From: Parasponia andersonii
Lineage: Eukaryota; Streptophyta; Magnoliopsida; Rosales; Cannabaceae
DNA length: 64,000 nucleotides
Assembly: GCA_002914805.1 (NCBI GenBank)
Contig: JXTB01000471.1
Coordinates: 204,217 to 268,216 of the forward strand
Direction: 5' to 3'
Positions 1-10,522 of this stretch are shown here, in pieces (position 1 is the stretch's first letter; each line of letters begins with the position of its first letter). The notes beneath the pieces are model-generated. The model was not told where the DNA came from. It did no database searches and worked only from the letters and a program-made list of their open reading frames with translations. A program made the translations under genes and the position numbers.

Positions 1-1580
1 ATCCTCATCGTAGAACCAAAGGTAACCTTGACAGATCATCGCTTCATCCTCTCCCAGCTCTCTTCGGAAGTGAAGTGATCAATAAAGTCTGCACTCATAC
101 CAGCCTTCTCTAGTAATTGATTAAGGAGTGCGAAGAGCTCATCGTCCTTATCAACTTGGTTTGGTTCCGAAGAAGTGGCGGTCTCCTTGGATCATTCGGG
201 ATGGCTCATAGTTTGAGGCTGTGGAGGAGGCAAGCTTGTCGGGATATCCTCGAATGCGACTTTTCGTTTCTTGGAAGTGTCGACCTTCTCTTTCCCTTTT
301 GATGTCGATGGAGGTGTGCTCTCTGGCATCTTGGACTTTGCCATGAACCCGAGAGTGGAAGGTGGTGCTCACAGTCCGCTACTAATAACCATTTATGTAC
401 AGATGTATTAGCAAGCGAGGTGACATAATACGATGATGATGAAAATAAATAAATATATATATATAATTACCCTCCTCTTGTTGAGAAGCTGGCGGTGATG
501 ATGGTTCCGAAGTTGTGGGGGTGGCAGGTGCTTTTCGTTTCCTAGGTTTGGAAGACGAGGCATTCTTTTCCCTCTGCTTCCTCGGCTTCTTTTTCTTCGA
601 GCTCGAGGGTCTGGTCGAACGGACGGCGGGATCAGGGAACGTGGCTCCCTTTGGAAGCAAACTGCAAGCAACCAAATTCTTGGAAGTCCCAAGCTTTTTC
701 CAATCGAATTCCTCAATCGGAAGGTCGTTGATTCTGTACACTCTTGCGAGCTGTTCTCTAGAAAGTCCGGGCCGTTCCCTGTTGTCTGCGATGACATACG
801 AGTGCGACCAGAATAAATATGATAATACAGAAAAAGCGATAAATTGAAAAGCTACCTACCAGGATTCTGAAAGAAGTCGTTATCCGCATAGTCAAAGTGG
901 AAAAATAGATTTTTCCATTTTTCCATGTTGTTGCGAACCCCGTAGATATTTTTTATTGTCTGGTTCGACCATTTGCTCACATAAAAAAAGCCAAAATCTG
1001 ACAAGTTTGATTTCACTTGGTAAAACCAAGCGTACTCTTCAGGTGTGGGGGTTTCTAAGCCTAATTTATGGTATAGTATGTACAGACCTACCATGTATCT
1101 ATAAGTGTTTGGAGTTAGTTGAAAAAGAACGACTCCGTAATAGTCGACGATGGATTTTATATAAGGATGAAGTGGAAGGTGGACCCCGCATTTGAGAACT
1201 GCTTCAGAGAATGAAGCAATTCCACGAGGTGGTGTATGTGGTCGATTGAACTCCATGGGAAGACGAAGGGGGATGGTGATCTTGTAGTTGTGCAAGATTT
1301 TGCTGAGCTTGTTCGTGGTGCAGCTCGTCCTTATGTTAGTACATGACCAGTCTCCCTCTATATATTGGTAATCCGTTACGAATGCAGGGGTATCTCTGAT
1401 ATACCGGGGCCATTGGTCTTGAGGTAGGTCGCCTATGCGAGGACTACTTTGCCTGATCCTGGTTATCTCAACTTCGAGTTCTGGCTCAAGATAATCTTCG
1501 AAGATTATGGAGCTAACACTGGTATTGGAAGATTCTCCTGAGAATGCATTCCCTACCCTAAAATCCTCACTACTAGACAT
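1..1580 (-). pseudogene. Antisense additional ORF of Tat-type retrotransposon, exons 1-3 (broken)
   Basis: Read on minus, exon 1 is 1580-860 (start ATG at 1580, MSSSEDFRVG). Exon 2 is 785-471, and exon 3 starts at 367 and runs off the window. Donors GTAGGTAG and GTAATTAT and the acceptor CGCAG fit, and all exons join in frame. Exon 1 encodes a globular domain with PYIKSIVDYYGV and YMVGLYILYHKLGLETP, which resembles the plant 'putative gypsy type transposon' domain found in retroelement antisense ORFs. Exon 2 is Lys/Arg/Ser/Pro-rich (KKKKPRKQREK, PRKRKAP), like a nuclear localisation region. Exon 3 has FALLNQLLEKAGMSADFIDHF. Exon 3 contains two in-frame TGA stops (HPE*SKE and MKR*SVK), so it is not functional as it stands. 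The downstream coiled-coil exon is visible only in the right-hand copy. The biochemical role of this protein is not known to me. Confidence 0.72.
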
Positions 1581-2559
1581 CTGAAAAGAAATATGGATGA
1601 ATTTAGTCCTATGCAAGCATCAGGGATCTTAGCTATATGAGAGCAGTTTTGGGGTCTCATCCTAGGATTGCATCAACAAGTTACTCATCGAATTTTTTCT
1701 AATCGATCTACGAATTCATAAAAATCGTTCGAACAGTTCGTTAAAAAAGAAAATAAAAACTCTTTCACGAGTTCATCTCTGTCAGTCATCTAAAAGAAGA
1801 ATCTATAAACCAACGAAGGGGATCTAAAAATTTCCATTTTACAGTCCATCCGAATACGGGATGGGTTTATGTTCAGAATATTTAGCCTTTGGTATTTAGG
1901 TTATATGGTTTGTTCCTATTTTCTATTCTAGGATCTGTAAATAAGAGTTCTGGAAAAATCGAAGAACAAGAGAGAGGATATATACTAACCTTTCTCCGAA
2001 GACGGAAGGACCAAGATGACGTTCGAAGGATTGTGATGATAACTTCGTCGGAGAAGATGACAAAGTTGTGCGAACTGGGAAACAGAACGACGCCGGAAGG
2101 ATTTCTCTGTGAATACTCCGAGTTTAAAGAGAAATAGAAGACGATAGGTTTTTTGAAGAAGAAGTAGATTAGTTTTCGATATATATACCTTGAGCGTCGT
2201 CAAATCACAGCCTTAGATCAATGTATTTAATTTTCAGATCTAAAGGCCGAAGTTCACGCGTGATTTAATTTTTCTGAAATTAAATTGGTATCTTTTCAAA
2301 ATTTGAAATGATTTGATTTAAGACGATAGCTAGCATCATCGCTATCATTAAGTCTCCTCGAGTTTTGCTATTCTTCTTAGAAAAGGTGACACGTGGTTTC
2401 ATCTGTCAGAAAAAGATGCGCGTGATCTTGAAAAATGTGAAATTTGAGATCTGACGACTCTTTGATTCTTCAAGGGTCTCAAGTCTAGGTCATGACATCG
2501 CATTTTTTAAGCTCGCACTTACATTAGAAGGAAACTCCATTTTGTCCTAAAGAACTAAT
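1581..2559. other. 3' untranslated region of left Tat element, upstream side of its antisense ORF
   Basis: No convincing coding region is seen here. Short ORFs on both strands (for example 1889-2137 plus) have no recognisable motif. Because the antisense ORF starts at 1580, this stretch should hold its promoter. A minus-strand TATA-like run lies at about 2177-2188 (GGTATATATATCG read on minus), but that is only a candidate. Confidence 0.4.
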
Positions 2560-2576
2560 GGAGCTAGGGGGGCAAT
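2560..2576 (+). promoter_or_regulatory. Polypurine tract of left Tat element
   Basis: GGAGCTAGGGGGGCAA lies directly before the LTR start TGTTGTGCGG. It is the expected plus-strand priming site for reverse transcription. Nearly the same tract (CTAGGGGGGCAAG, read on minus) precedes the LTR that ends at 51223. Confidence 0.75.
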
Positions 2577-3232
2577 TGTTGTGCGGTCTAAAATCCTGTA
2601 TATTGGTCAATACCATGAAGGGAAAAGTTGACCAAGTATGTGTCAAGTCACATGAGTAAGTTAGTGCGACCGCTTCCGAAAGAATTACGTGTGACCTCTA
2701 CCGCATAAGTTAGTACGACCTCTTCCAAAAGAGTTAAGTGCGACCAGAATGAAAAGGAAACTAAACTAAGTTTCGTCAAACGGGTAACCTACAAAGAAAG
2801 GAAAACAAAGGTTTCTCTTTCAAGATCGACCAATCATCTCATTTAAGTGATTACCCAATTATATTATTACTCAAATTGTATTGCCCGATTATACAGTTAC
2901 TCATTCTCACAATTGAGAAACATTGAACTATCCTCACCTATATAAAGAGAGTTCAATATTTCGATAGGGGATCTTTTGGGGAATTTTTGGAAGAACTTTT
3001 TAAACTCTTGCTTCTTCTTTCTTGCTTCTTCTTTTTGGACAACACACTATAATTTTGAGTTCTTGTAATTCTCCAAAAAATAGTAAAAAACAGTAGACAT
3101 CGGCTCATCTTTTTTGGAACTAAACCACTATAAAATTCTTCTCTTTATTTGCTTTAGTTAATTATCCTTTTTCACGCACATGCCATATCTTGTAATTTTT
3201 CTAAATTTATTATTGACAAAACATCCACTACA
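2577..3232 (+). repeat. LTR of left Tat element (3' LTR)
   Basis: It begins TGTTGTGCGGTCTAAAATCC and ends ...CATCCACTACA, a TG...CA LTR of about 656 bp. The same start, TATA region, AAAACAGTGGACxxxGGCTCATCTTT block and end are found at 56541-57176. A TATA box (TATATAAAG) is at 2939-2947. U3 holds four imperfect repeats of a GTGCGACCTCTTCC-like unit at about 25-bp spacing (about 2660-2745). No 5' partner is in the window, so the target duplication cannot be checked. Confidence 0.8.
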
Positions 3233-4119
3233 TAAATCCCAACATTCATATTATAGGGCATATTAATCTGTTACTAGAATCCCAACATTCATAACTATAG
3301 GGCATATTAATATTAGTGATTCTAATTAAATCTAGATGCGACATAAATTTTACTTAAAATATATTTATAATTAACTAATATTATTGAGACCATTTAATAC
3401 CATATAATACCGCGGCATTACTAAAAGAAAAAAATAAGTACTACTCAAAAAATAAACATTCAAGTGCACCCACTATTTTAAAAAGGGGCCAAGTGGCAAA
3501 AATTATCTACTTACGGGATATAAAGTTTCATTGAAATTTCTAGCATATCATGTACTCATCTTATATTCAATAATTTCAATCTACGCCTATTAAAGTTAAA
3601 CGAAAAATCAATCATCATATTTTAACAAAATCCTTCGCTTGAGCTACGAGATAATTGTGAAGACGCGTAACCCTTAACAAGCTGATAGAACTAGTGATAT
3701 CAGATCAAGAATGGCCAAAAGCCAAGTAGGGGTAAATCAGCATGTACGATTGCACCATTCTTTGAGACTCAAGAATGTTCTGAATTATACTCGGATTAAA
3801 AGCCTCATCAACTCAGACTACAACTAGTTTCTCAGTAAGATCATCAAGGCAGTATCAAGGGGGCACACTTCGTCACCTCCAGTTACATAATTTACGAGTA
3901 CATAATTTAGATAGACAGATTCATAATCTTTTAATCTATACCAGATTCCCTTGCAGCCTAAATTTTCTGAAGTCTTCTGAGAACATTTACAGGTACAACC
4001 ATTTAGTTTCTTAGCTCAAAACAGATGCCTAGAGTACTCTACAAGGTCTAAAACTGCACATAAATAACTAAGTTAGCTCAAGGAAGCACATAGACAAGCA
4101 TCCCAGTCCAATTAGTTTT
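3233..4119. other. AT-rich intergenic region between retroelement LTR and kinase 3' end
   Basis: No gene is seen. There is a two-copy direct repeat with 43-bp spacing (units starting at 3235 and 3278, core AATCCCAACATTCAT...TATAGGGCATATTAAT). The right part should contain the 3' UTR of the kinase gene, which ends at 4120 on minus. Confidence 0.5.
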
Positions 4120-7100
4120 TCATATACTTGCTTTACCAGGATCCTGCGTTGTGGGTGATTTTGTTAGATGGAAACTGGACGAGTTTCCTACCTTTGAACT
4201 TGACCTGTGAGTCTTCACCAAGGGGACAAGGGACTGCACGACATCTGCCATCAGCGGCCTATAATCCGCCTCAGGTTGTACACACATTGCGGCTATTGCT
4301 GCCACCTGAATAACCTCTTTCATCGAGTACTGACCCTCTAGTGCAGGATCCATGATCTGCACAACCTGCTCCCTGTCTGTAAGCCGGGGCAAAGCCTATA
4401 ACACATAATTAAACAAGAAAAGCAACAGAAGGAAATAAGTTTAGAAATTTCAATGGAGGAAATGATATGTTAGAGAATCAGAATCTAAAAACAAGAAGCA
4501 ATTTCAATTTCAGGGGAGAGATGGTTTAAATGGAGTGGCTAACAATTTTCCTAAGAATTGAACAGGAGAGCTAAGAAACCTACCCAAGTAACAAGAACGC
4601 CTTCCCCAGGAGGTCTTTTCATATCGACTGGAACTCTGCCCGTTAGCAACTCCAAAAGGACTACCCCATAACTGTACACATCTGATTTGGTTGTAAGATG
4701 CCCCGTTAATGCATACCTACATGATGATAGAAAGCACAATAGAGTTAATACACAGAGCATAAATAAAAACTTATGTGAGGTTCTATGGTAGCAGCTAAAT
4801 TTAAGTGTCCTTACTCAGGGGCAACATATCCCTGTGTGCCCAATACTCGAGTGGAGACATGTCCTCCAGCTTTGTCAGAACCAAGCTTGGCCAATCCAAA
4901 ATCAGAAACTTTGGCATGGAAATTTCTGTCCAAAAGAATGTTGCTGCTCTTAAAATCTCTGTGAATCACAGGAGGACTGACATGTTCGTGAAGATATTCC
5001 AGACCCTTTGCAGCTTCAAGGGCTATTCTTAACCGTGTTTCCCAATCCAAGTTTAGGAAGAGAGCATTAGAACCTGCACGTCAAACTTTAGATAGGACTT
5101 CAGCAGCAAACTGCCTTCTCAAATAAGAACCCTTGAAAAGAATCTAAAAGTAGGTTAGCACAACCCACAAAAGAAAGAGTGTATCATATACTGAATTAGT
5201 AGCTTTTCAATCCAAAGATTTCTCATTCAGTCTGGAAAAATATCTCTCTACGTATAATTATTTTCATGTAATATAAACAGGATACCAATTCACTAATCAA
5301 ATGATAACTGTTCTACAGAGGAACAGCAAAACTAAACATAAAAATTCTCTTTTCCTGGCACAGTTGCTAATTTACATTGACATAAGCTTTTGTTCATACG
5401 TGTTCATTCCCTCTCCTCTAGCAGTACCATAAACGAGTCTTCTTTGTGTGAGATTGTCCCTATCAGGTGATATAGAAAATATTCAGCCTCAAAAGATTTA
5501 AGATGATTAAGAAAAACAGAACTTTTGAAACGTATTTCATTTTCCTAACTTCCAATAATATACTTTAGCTGGTTGAAGGACCCATATATACAGGCTAGAA
5601 CTCTCCAGTGATTAAGATAACGTCGAGTCCCGTACATAAAGTATAGAGAAAATAATTTAACTAACAAAACTCATAGTTAAACGAGTAGGTATGCAAGTTC
5701 TCACAAAAAATAAGAACACCCCAGAGGTTCAAAAATAATCACGCTTGTCTAGCAGAACACTGGTGGAAGGGTAATAATGCAACCAACAAAAATTAAGGCC
5801 GTGCAGAGCTAAAGATAAAAGCACTACTATATGTCGTGTATTATACGTACTCGGGTTTTTTCCTTCATATTATTCTGACTCAACACTACTAAAGGAGTAT
5901 TTTTTTCCCTAAAATATATGTATCTCTAACATAGGTGCAAAACTTCCTTTCCCCTTTTTTTTTTCCCTCCTCTAGTCTGGGCATATTAAAAGCATCAAAC
6001 TCCTAGTTAACACAACTTACCATTAATAGGGTACAAATGTTCCTGTAGACCACCATTTGGCATGAACTCATACACCAGCACTTTGTGATTACTATCTGAG
6101 CAATACCCAAGCAAAGCCAGCAGATAAGGAGATCGCAACCTACTTAGCATTTCCACCTACAATTGCATATCATTAGCACCCACTTCACATTTTAAATCAA
6201 ATAACAAAGAAAATTCCCAAGTACTGTTTCCTATAACAGAAAAACAGGGAAGACGAATCAACAATGATTAATTAATCAGATAACTGTCAACTTCACACCT
6301 TTAAGAAAACAAATAAATTTAAAAAATTAAAATATAAAACTCAGTTACACAGAACTACATAGACCAAAAGTAAACAAGGTAAAATTGATCAAACCTCCAC
6401 TTTAAATTCCTCCTCTCCCTGCTTTCCAGCCTGATCCATCAACTTAATTGCGACTTTACGCCCATCACTCAGCAGTCCTCGGTATACTAACCCAAACCCA
6501 CCATGCCCAACCACATTTGACTTACTGAAACCACTGGTTGCAGAATGTAACTGCTTAAAGGTGAAAACCTGGAGCCCTTTCTCAGAACTAGCAACTTGGG
6601 GGTCTGGAAAGTTAGTAGTTTTGCTTTCATAATCGTCTCCTTCAAACAAATTCAATCAAAAAATAATAATTCTTAGTTGAATGCTCCTTTAATAACCAAT
6701 CAAAGCTAGAAGTACTAATAATCAAACATTCCAAATGATTTCTCATCATGACAAGTACTCCTGTAAAATTAACTAAAAGTATTTTCAACCTTGGAACACT
6801 AAAGACCTTTTCTTTTATTACCCAATAATTAGAAAAAGAAAAAAAAAAAAGTAAATTTGAGCCCAAATATGAAAAGGGAAGAAGAAAGGTGAAAAGGGTA
6901 AGTGGGTTTTAGCCCAAAATGAAAAACGAAGAAGAAAGGAGAACAGGATAAGTGGGTTTTAGCCCAAAATGAAAAACCGAAGAAGAAAGGAAAAAGGGTA
7001 AGTGGCATTTGTGGTCCTTGGGCAAAAAAATGTTACATTTGGAAAGTTGGGCAACCAGAAAGTGAGATTTTTTCTCTTTTTTAAATTTTTTTTTTTCAAT

Positions 7101-7428
7101 TTTCAGTTGTTTTAAATTCCTCCCATTTTTTTCATTTTATTTTTACCTCAGCAACGAAGAAGAGTGGAAGCTGAAGAGTGAGAAAAAGAGGTGATTTAAG
7201 TTTCATACTTCGATTGGGAGTAGTAGTAGTTCCTTTGGTACGAAAGAGAGGGTTAAGGATTAAATGAGGCTCACTTGAGCGGTTCTTCCCGAGCCTTGAC
7301 ACCTTGTTGCGGATATAGCAGTAGTAACTCAACGCCACTAGCAGGGAAGCCACCGCTACTGAAGCAACCACAACAATGGCCGCCAGTACCGCCCGCTCTT
7401 TCCTTCTGCACTCATCCTCAGCCTCCAT
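4120..7428 (-). CDS. Membrane-anchored receptor-like serine/threonine kinase, six exons
   Basis: Exons on minus: 7428-7275, 6639-6395, 6156-6021, 5073-4815, 4716-4584, 4395-4120. All introns are GT-AG and the sum is 1203 nt, or 400 residues. Residues about 13-37 form one hydrophobic segment ([21 protein letters not shown]), with a basic stretch after it and no extracellular domain. The kinase domain has the glycine loop GHGGFG (96-101), the VAIK lysine (117), HRDFKSSN (216-223) and DFG (236-238), so it looks catalytically competent. [20 protein letters not shown] is a typical activation-segment end. This is an intact kinase of the RLK/Pelle group resembling RLCK-VII (PBL-type) proteins. It probably phosphorylates proteins at the plasma membrane; the partner is unknown. 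The start ATG fits the conserved N-terminus. I do not assign an orthologue. Confidence 0.9.
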
Positions 7429-7733
7429 TATTTTTCACTTTTGTTTTGAATCATAAAAAAGGTTTTTTTTTTTAAAAAAAAAAATAGTAAAAATCAAGAT
7501 CAGAAACTAACCCTAACCCTAGAATGGGGCGATGGTGCTAGTAGATTGGTTGAGGAGAGAGAGAGGAGCAGCAAATTCTGAAGCTTCGAAATTTGGGAAT
7601 TCTCTCTCTCACGCTCTCTGTCTTTCTCTGTTATTTGTGTATTGTCTTGTTGTTTTATGGCGCGGAGAACAGTCATAGACTCGGAGCGGGATTCTGCAAT
7701 CAAGTACTCATAATTTATAGAATTTATCTTCAT
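7429..7733 (-). promoter_or_regulatory. 5' leader/proximal promoter of the kinase gene
   Basis: Upstream of the kinase ATG (on minus) is a poly-A/T stretch at 7467-7486. Next comes AACCCTAACCCTAG at about 7508-7521, a telo-box-like motif often found near plant transcription start sites. A GA/CT-rich stretch follows at about 7551-7630. Short ORFs here have no family signal. The exact transcription start cannot be read. Confidence 0.4.
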
Positions 7734-8593
7734 TCACCTCACTTCTCAATATTTCATGTTTAAGACCACTGATTAATGCTAATTGCAATATTTCCTCTCA
7801 ATACTGCGAAAATATTAATTTTGAAAGTGAGAAATATTATTGAGCCGCTTCTCTTTAGAATCGGAATTTTTCTTCGCCCGTACAATTCCTCCGCCAATAA
7901 TAGCTCTCTTCTATCAACAGGCGTCTCTCTTATCAGGCTAGAATGAGTATTTTACAATTTCTTTCCTGTTTTAGCAGTATTGTTAAATAATCATCCTACA
8001 TACATAGAGAGGTAATTTTTCTCCTAGTTTTAGATCCAGGTAGTTTTGATGATATATAGTGATTTGTAGTGCTAATTTATGTTTTGTTATTTTATCCATC
8101 TAGATTTAGATTTATGATTGTTTTTTATTAAATATGTTCAGATCTGGATCGTATATAATATAGTATTTACCTTTTAGTGGTTATGTGACGAGAAACAAGA
8201 GACACTAAAAATGAATATTGAAGAGAGAGGTCACAACGAGCCAATTACTTAGATATAGAGCTCTATCAAAACACACACTAATGGCGATCTATATAAATCA
8301 TCTTTTCATATGTCGATTTAACTAAGATTTCAATGTATAATTTTTTTCCAACGACTTTTATCAGTTTTTTATGACTATTTACTTTATAATAAAAAATTCT
8401 ACGTTATTAATGAAAGCATTTTTTTTTAAAAAAAAAAAATGAGAAATATTATTAGGTGGTAACCCAATAACGGTTGTTGATGTCAAGTAGCTTGTTGTAT
8501 CTTCTACCAAGGTTAGAGTCAAGGAAAAGAATTTGTGATGTTTTTATAGTTTTTTTTGTTAACACCAGGAAAGTAAAAAATAGAAAATGAAAG
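7734..8593. other. AT-rich intergenic region upstream of kinase gene
   Basis: No gene or recognisable element is seen. It contains a homopolymer T/A palindrome-like stretch at about 8419-8440. The kinase promoter probably extends into the left part. Confidence 0.4.
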
Positions 8594-8871
8594 AGAAATT
8601 AGGTTAAATATGCTTTCTAATACCCTTATTTTGGCCCATATGCACAAGTTAAAAAACATTTGAAAAATATATTTGCGGACAAAAATACCCTTACTAATAC
8701 CTAAGAGAAAATATGTTTCACTTTCAAATGAGTGTCTGTCATACTTTCCTTCGAAACTCCTCATTTTTCTCTCTCTCCAACTCTCTCTTTCGTCTCCTTC
8801 TCTGAAGAGCCAAGAACTCGTCGTGCCGTCTATCGTAAATCTCTCTCACTGTTGAGGATTACGTTGAGAAA

Positions 8872-10095
8872 AATGAGTCCCCAAAAGAAGGTAAGCAAAA
8901 TGTGATTTGAGGGTTTTATTTTTTTGAATTTAGGGCATTTGTAGTAGAAGACGATTTAGAAATTTTTGGATGAAATTTTTGTATGACATAATTTTTTACT
9001 TCATTTCAAAAATTTTTCGATGCATTTTCAATTAATTTCATTAAAATTTCGATCATATTTCGAAGAGTATGGCTGAAAATAGTACCAGAAAATCACGTGA
9101 AATTCGACGTGTTTTCGATGGTATTTCGATAGTGTTTCGATTTACAAAGTCAAAATTTCGATACATTTTCGATGTTATTTCGACTGTGTTTCGATTTTAT
9201 TTCGATGAGGTTTCGATGAATAGTGCTGAAATTTCGATATATTTTTGATGACATTTTAAAATAAAAAATAAGGTTGCTCTAAATTTTCGATGTTAGTTCG
9301 ACTATTTTTTGATGACAGTTCGATGACCTTTTCTAGTAGCTAGAAGTTAATCTTTTTTCGACTATTTTCGATTAATTTTCGATTCCATTTCGACGTGCTC
9401 TATTTTTCGATGGACAATTTCGACCTCCTGGCTATTTGTTCTCATTTGAGATAGTTTCTGTAGGATTTTTCGATGACAATCGAAATGTCGTCGAAATCAA
9501 AATGATCGAAATTTCGATCACTTTTCGACCTATTTCGACGCGTTTTAACTATATTTCGACGTAATTTAGATGCTTTTGATATATGTTAAATTTGTAAAAA
9601 TTTTGTCTAAATTACTTTATTCCTCTTTTACTGAACCAAAAATCAAAGCTCCTTGTACATTTTGGAGAACACTTTACTAGAAGGGTCACTATAAAAGGAA
9701 CAACGGTGATGTCAAAGATTAAGGAGAGATTTGAGAAGTATGATTTGTTAGAGAGGGCAAAGCAGTGTCCGTTTAAATAGTTTTTTCTTGCTCTTCCAAT
9801 GCAAGCATCAGGAGTACTTATACACTAACTACTGTTGAGGAAGGTGAAATCCAAAAACCCGGCAGAGTTGCAGTTTTTCATTGGGAATAGCAACTTGAGA
9901 GTCGGACTTGGTGAGTTTGCGTTAATAACGGCGTTAAACTTTGGCAAAGATCTAGACGTTGTGAAGTATATCTCAGACTTCATCGAAATATGGTCGAAAT
10001 TACATCGAAAATTCGATGCTTATCGTGAGGCAGTCTTATTTTTTGAGAAATCCAGACTTTTGCAGATAATCTCAGACCCAGAAAACAAGTTTTAA
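8872..10095 (+). pseudogene. DUF1985-like gene fragment inside the Mutator-like element
   Basis: A possible first exon starts ATGAGTCCCCAAAAGAAG at 8872, followed directly by the donor GTAAGC. A later reading frame from about 9660 to 10095 reads SKIKERFEKYDLLERAKQCPF, a stop, then LLLRKVKSKNPAELQFFIGNSNLRVGLGEFALITALNFG. The phrase 'LRxGLxEFALITxLxxG' is typical of plant DUF1985 proteins, which usually precede a Ulp1-like cysteine protease domain. No protease domain is visible here. A stop at 9778-9780 and the lack of a continuation make it a fragment. Between the two parts lies the TTTCGA-rich field. Confidence 0.5.
8955..9560. repeat. Dense field of TTTCGA-type short motifs
   Basis: About 600 bp is saturated with TTTCGAT/TTTCGAC motifs (dozens of TTCGA copies) separated by short AT-rich linkers, for example ATTTTCGATGTTATTTCGAC and TTTCGATGAGGTTTCGATG. 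There is no fixed period. The motif extends weakly into the following reading frame as ATCGAAAT (9977-10020). Such CpG density is unusual in otherwise AT-rich DNA. Confidence 0.7.
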
Positions 10096-10522
10096 TGTAT
10101 AAATTATGCTCGTAACATATCAAAACTCAGTTAAAAACCATTTCAAACAGTACCCATAACATTTGAACATATAAATTACATACCCATTTCGCAGATTTCC
10201 GTCCTCCGTCTTACCGCAAAGTCTTTTTTTTTTTTTTTCAACTTTTATCCTTTTTTTCTTTTCTGCTCTTAGAATTTCAGCTCCTTAGACAGTGTGATAA
10301 CTTTAAGCATGAGATTACAGGAAAGATTGTGAGGATATAAATGGAGGAATAAGGAGCTAAAGCTAGGTTAAAGAGGAGCAGAGCGACATATACATTGTAA
10401 ACCAATTATTAAGGGCAGAAGTGACATTTCAGGTGGGTGTATGCATATTTTTCAGAGTTTTATTGAGAGAAGCATATGTGCCAAAATATGCCTCTTATGA
10501 TGCATATTTAACCTAATTTCTC

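Larger units (their letters stand above)
1..3232 (+). mobile_element. 3' part of a Ty3/gypsy Tat-type retrotransposon (left edge truncated by window)
   Basis: This is the 3' end of an LTR retrotransposon whose sense strand is plus. In order it shows an antisense gene (minus, from 1580 leftwards), about 1 kb without coding signal, a polypurine tract (GGAGCTAGGGGGGCAA, about 2560-2575) and an LTR at 2577-3232. The LTR matches the one at 56541-57176, and the antisense ORF matches the one at 61245-63100, so this is the same family as the element at the right end. An antisense ORF between pol and the 3' LTR is a known feature of the Tat/Ogre lineage. Gag and pol would lie to the left of the window. 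Confidence 0.8.
8594..10522 (+). mobile_element. Non-autonomous Mutator-like element with a DUF1985-like fragment
   Basis: The ends carry a perfect 21-bp inverted repeat (8593-8613 and 10502-10522, core AGAAATTAGGTTAAATATGC). Similarity continues inwards through ATTTTGGCCCATATGC (left) and GCATATGTGCCAAAAT (right). The flanks AAATGAAAG (8585-8593) and AAATGGAAG (10523-10531) match at 8 of 9 bases. A 9-bp target duplication is the hallmark of the Mutator superfamily. No mudrA transposase is present. Inside is a reading frame resembling the plant DUF1985 domain, which is known from MULE-borne Ulp1-type genes. The boundary call rests on one-base ambiguity at the left edge. Confidence 0.65.

Noticed and set aside
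7503-7521. Telomeric repeat (AACCCTAACCCTAG)
   Set aside because: Only two units in a gene leader; this is a telo-box-like motif, not a telomere remnant.
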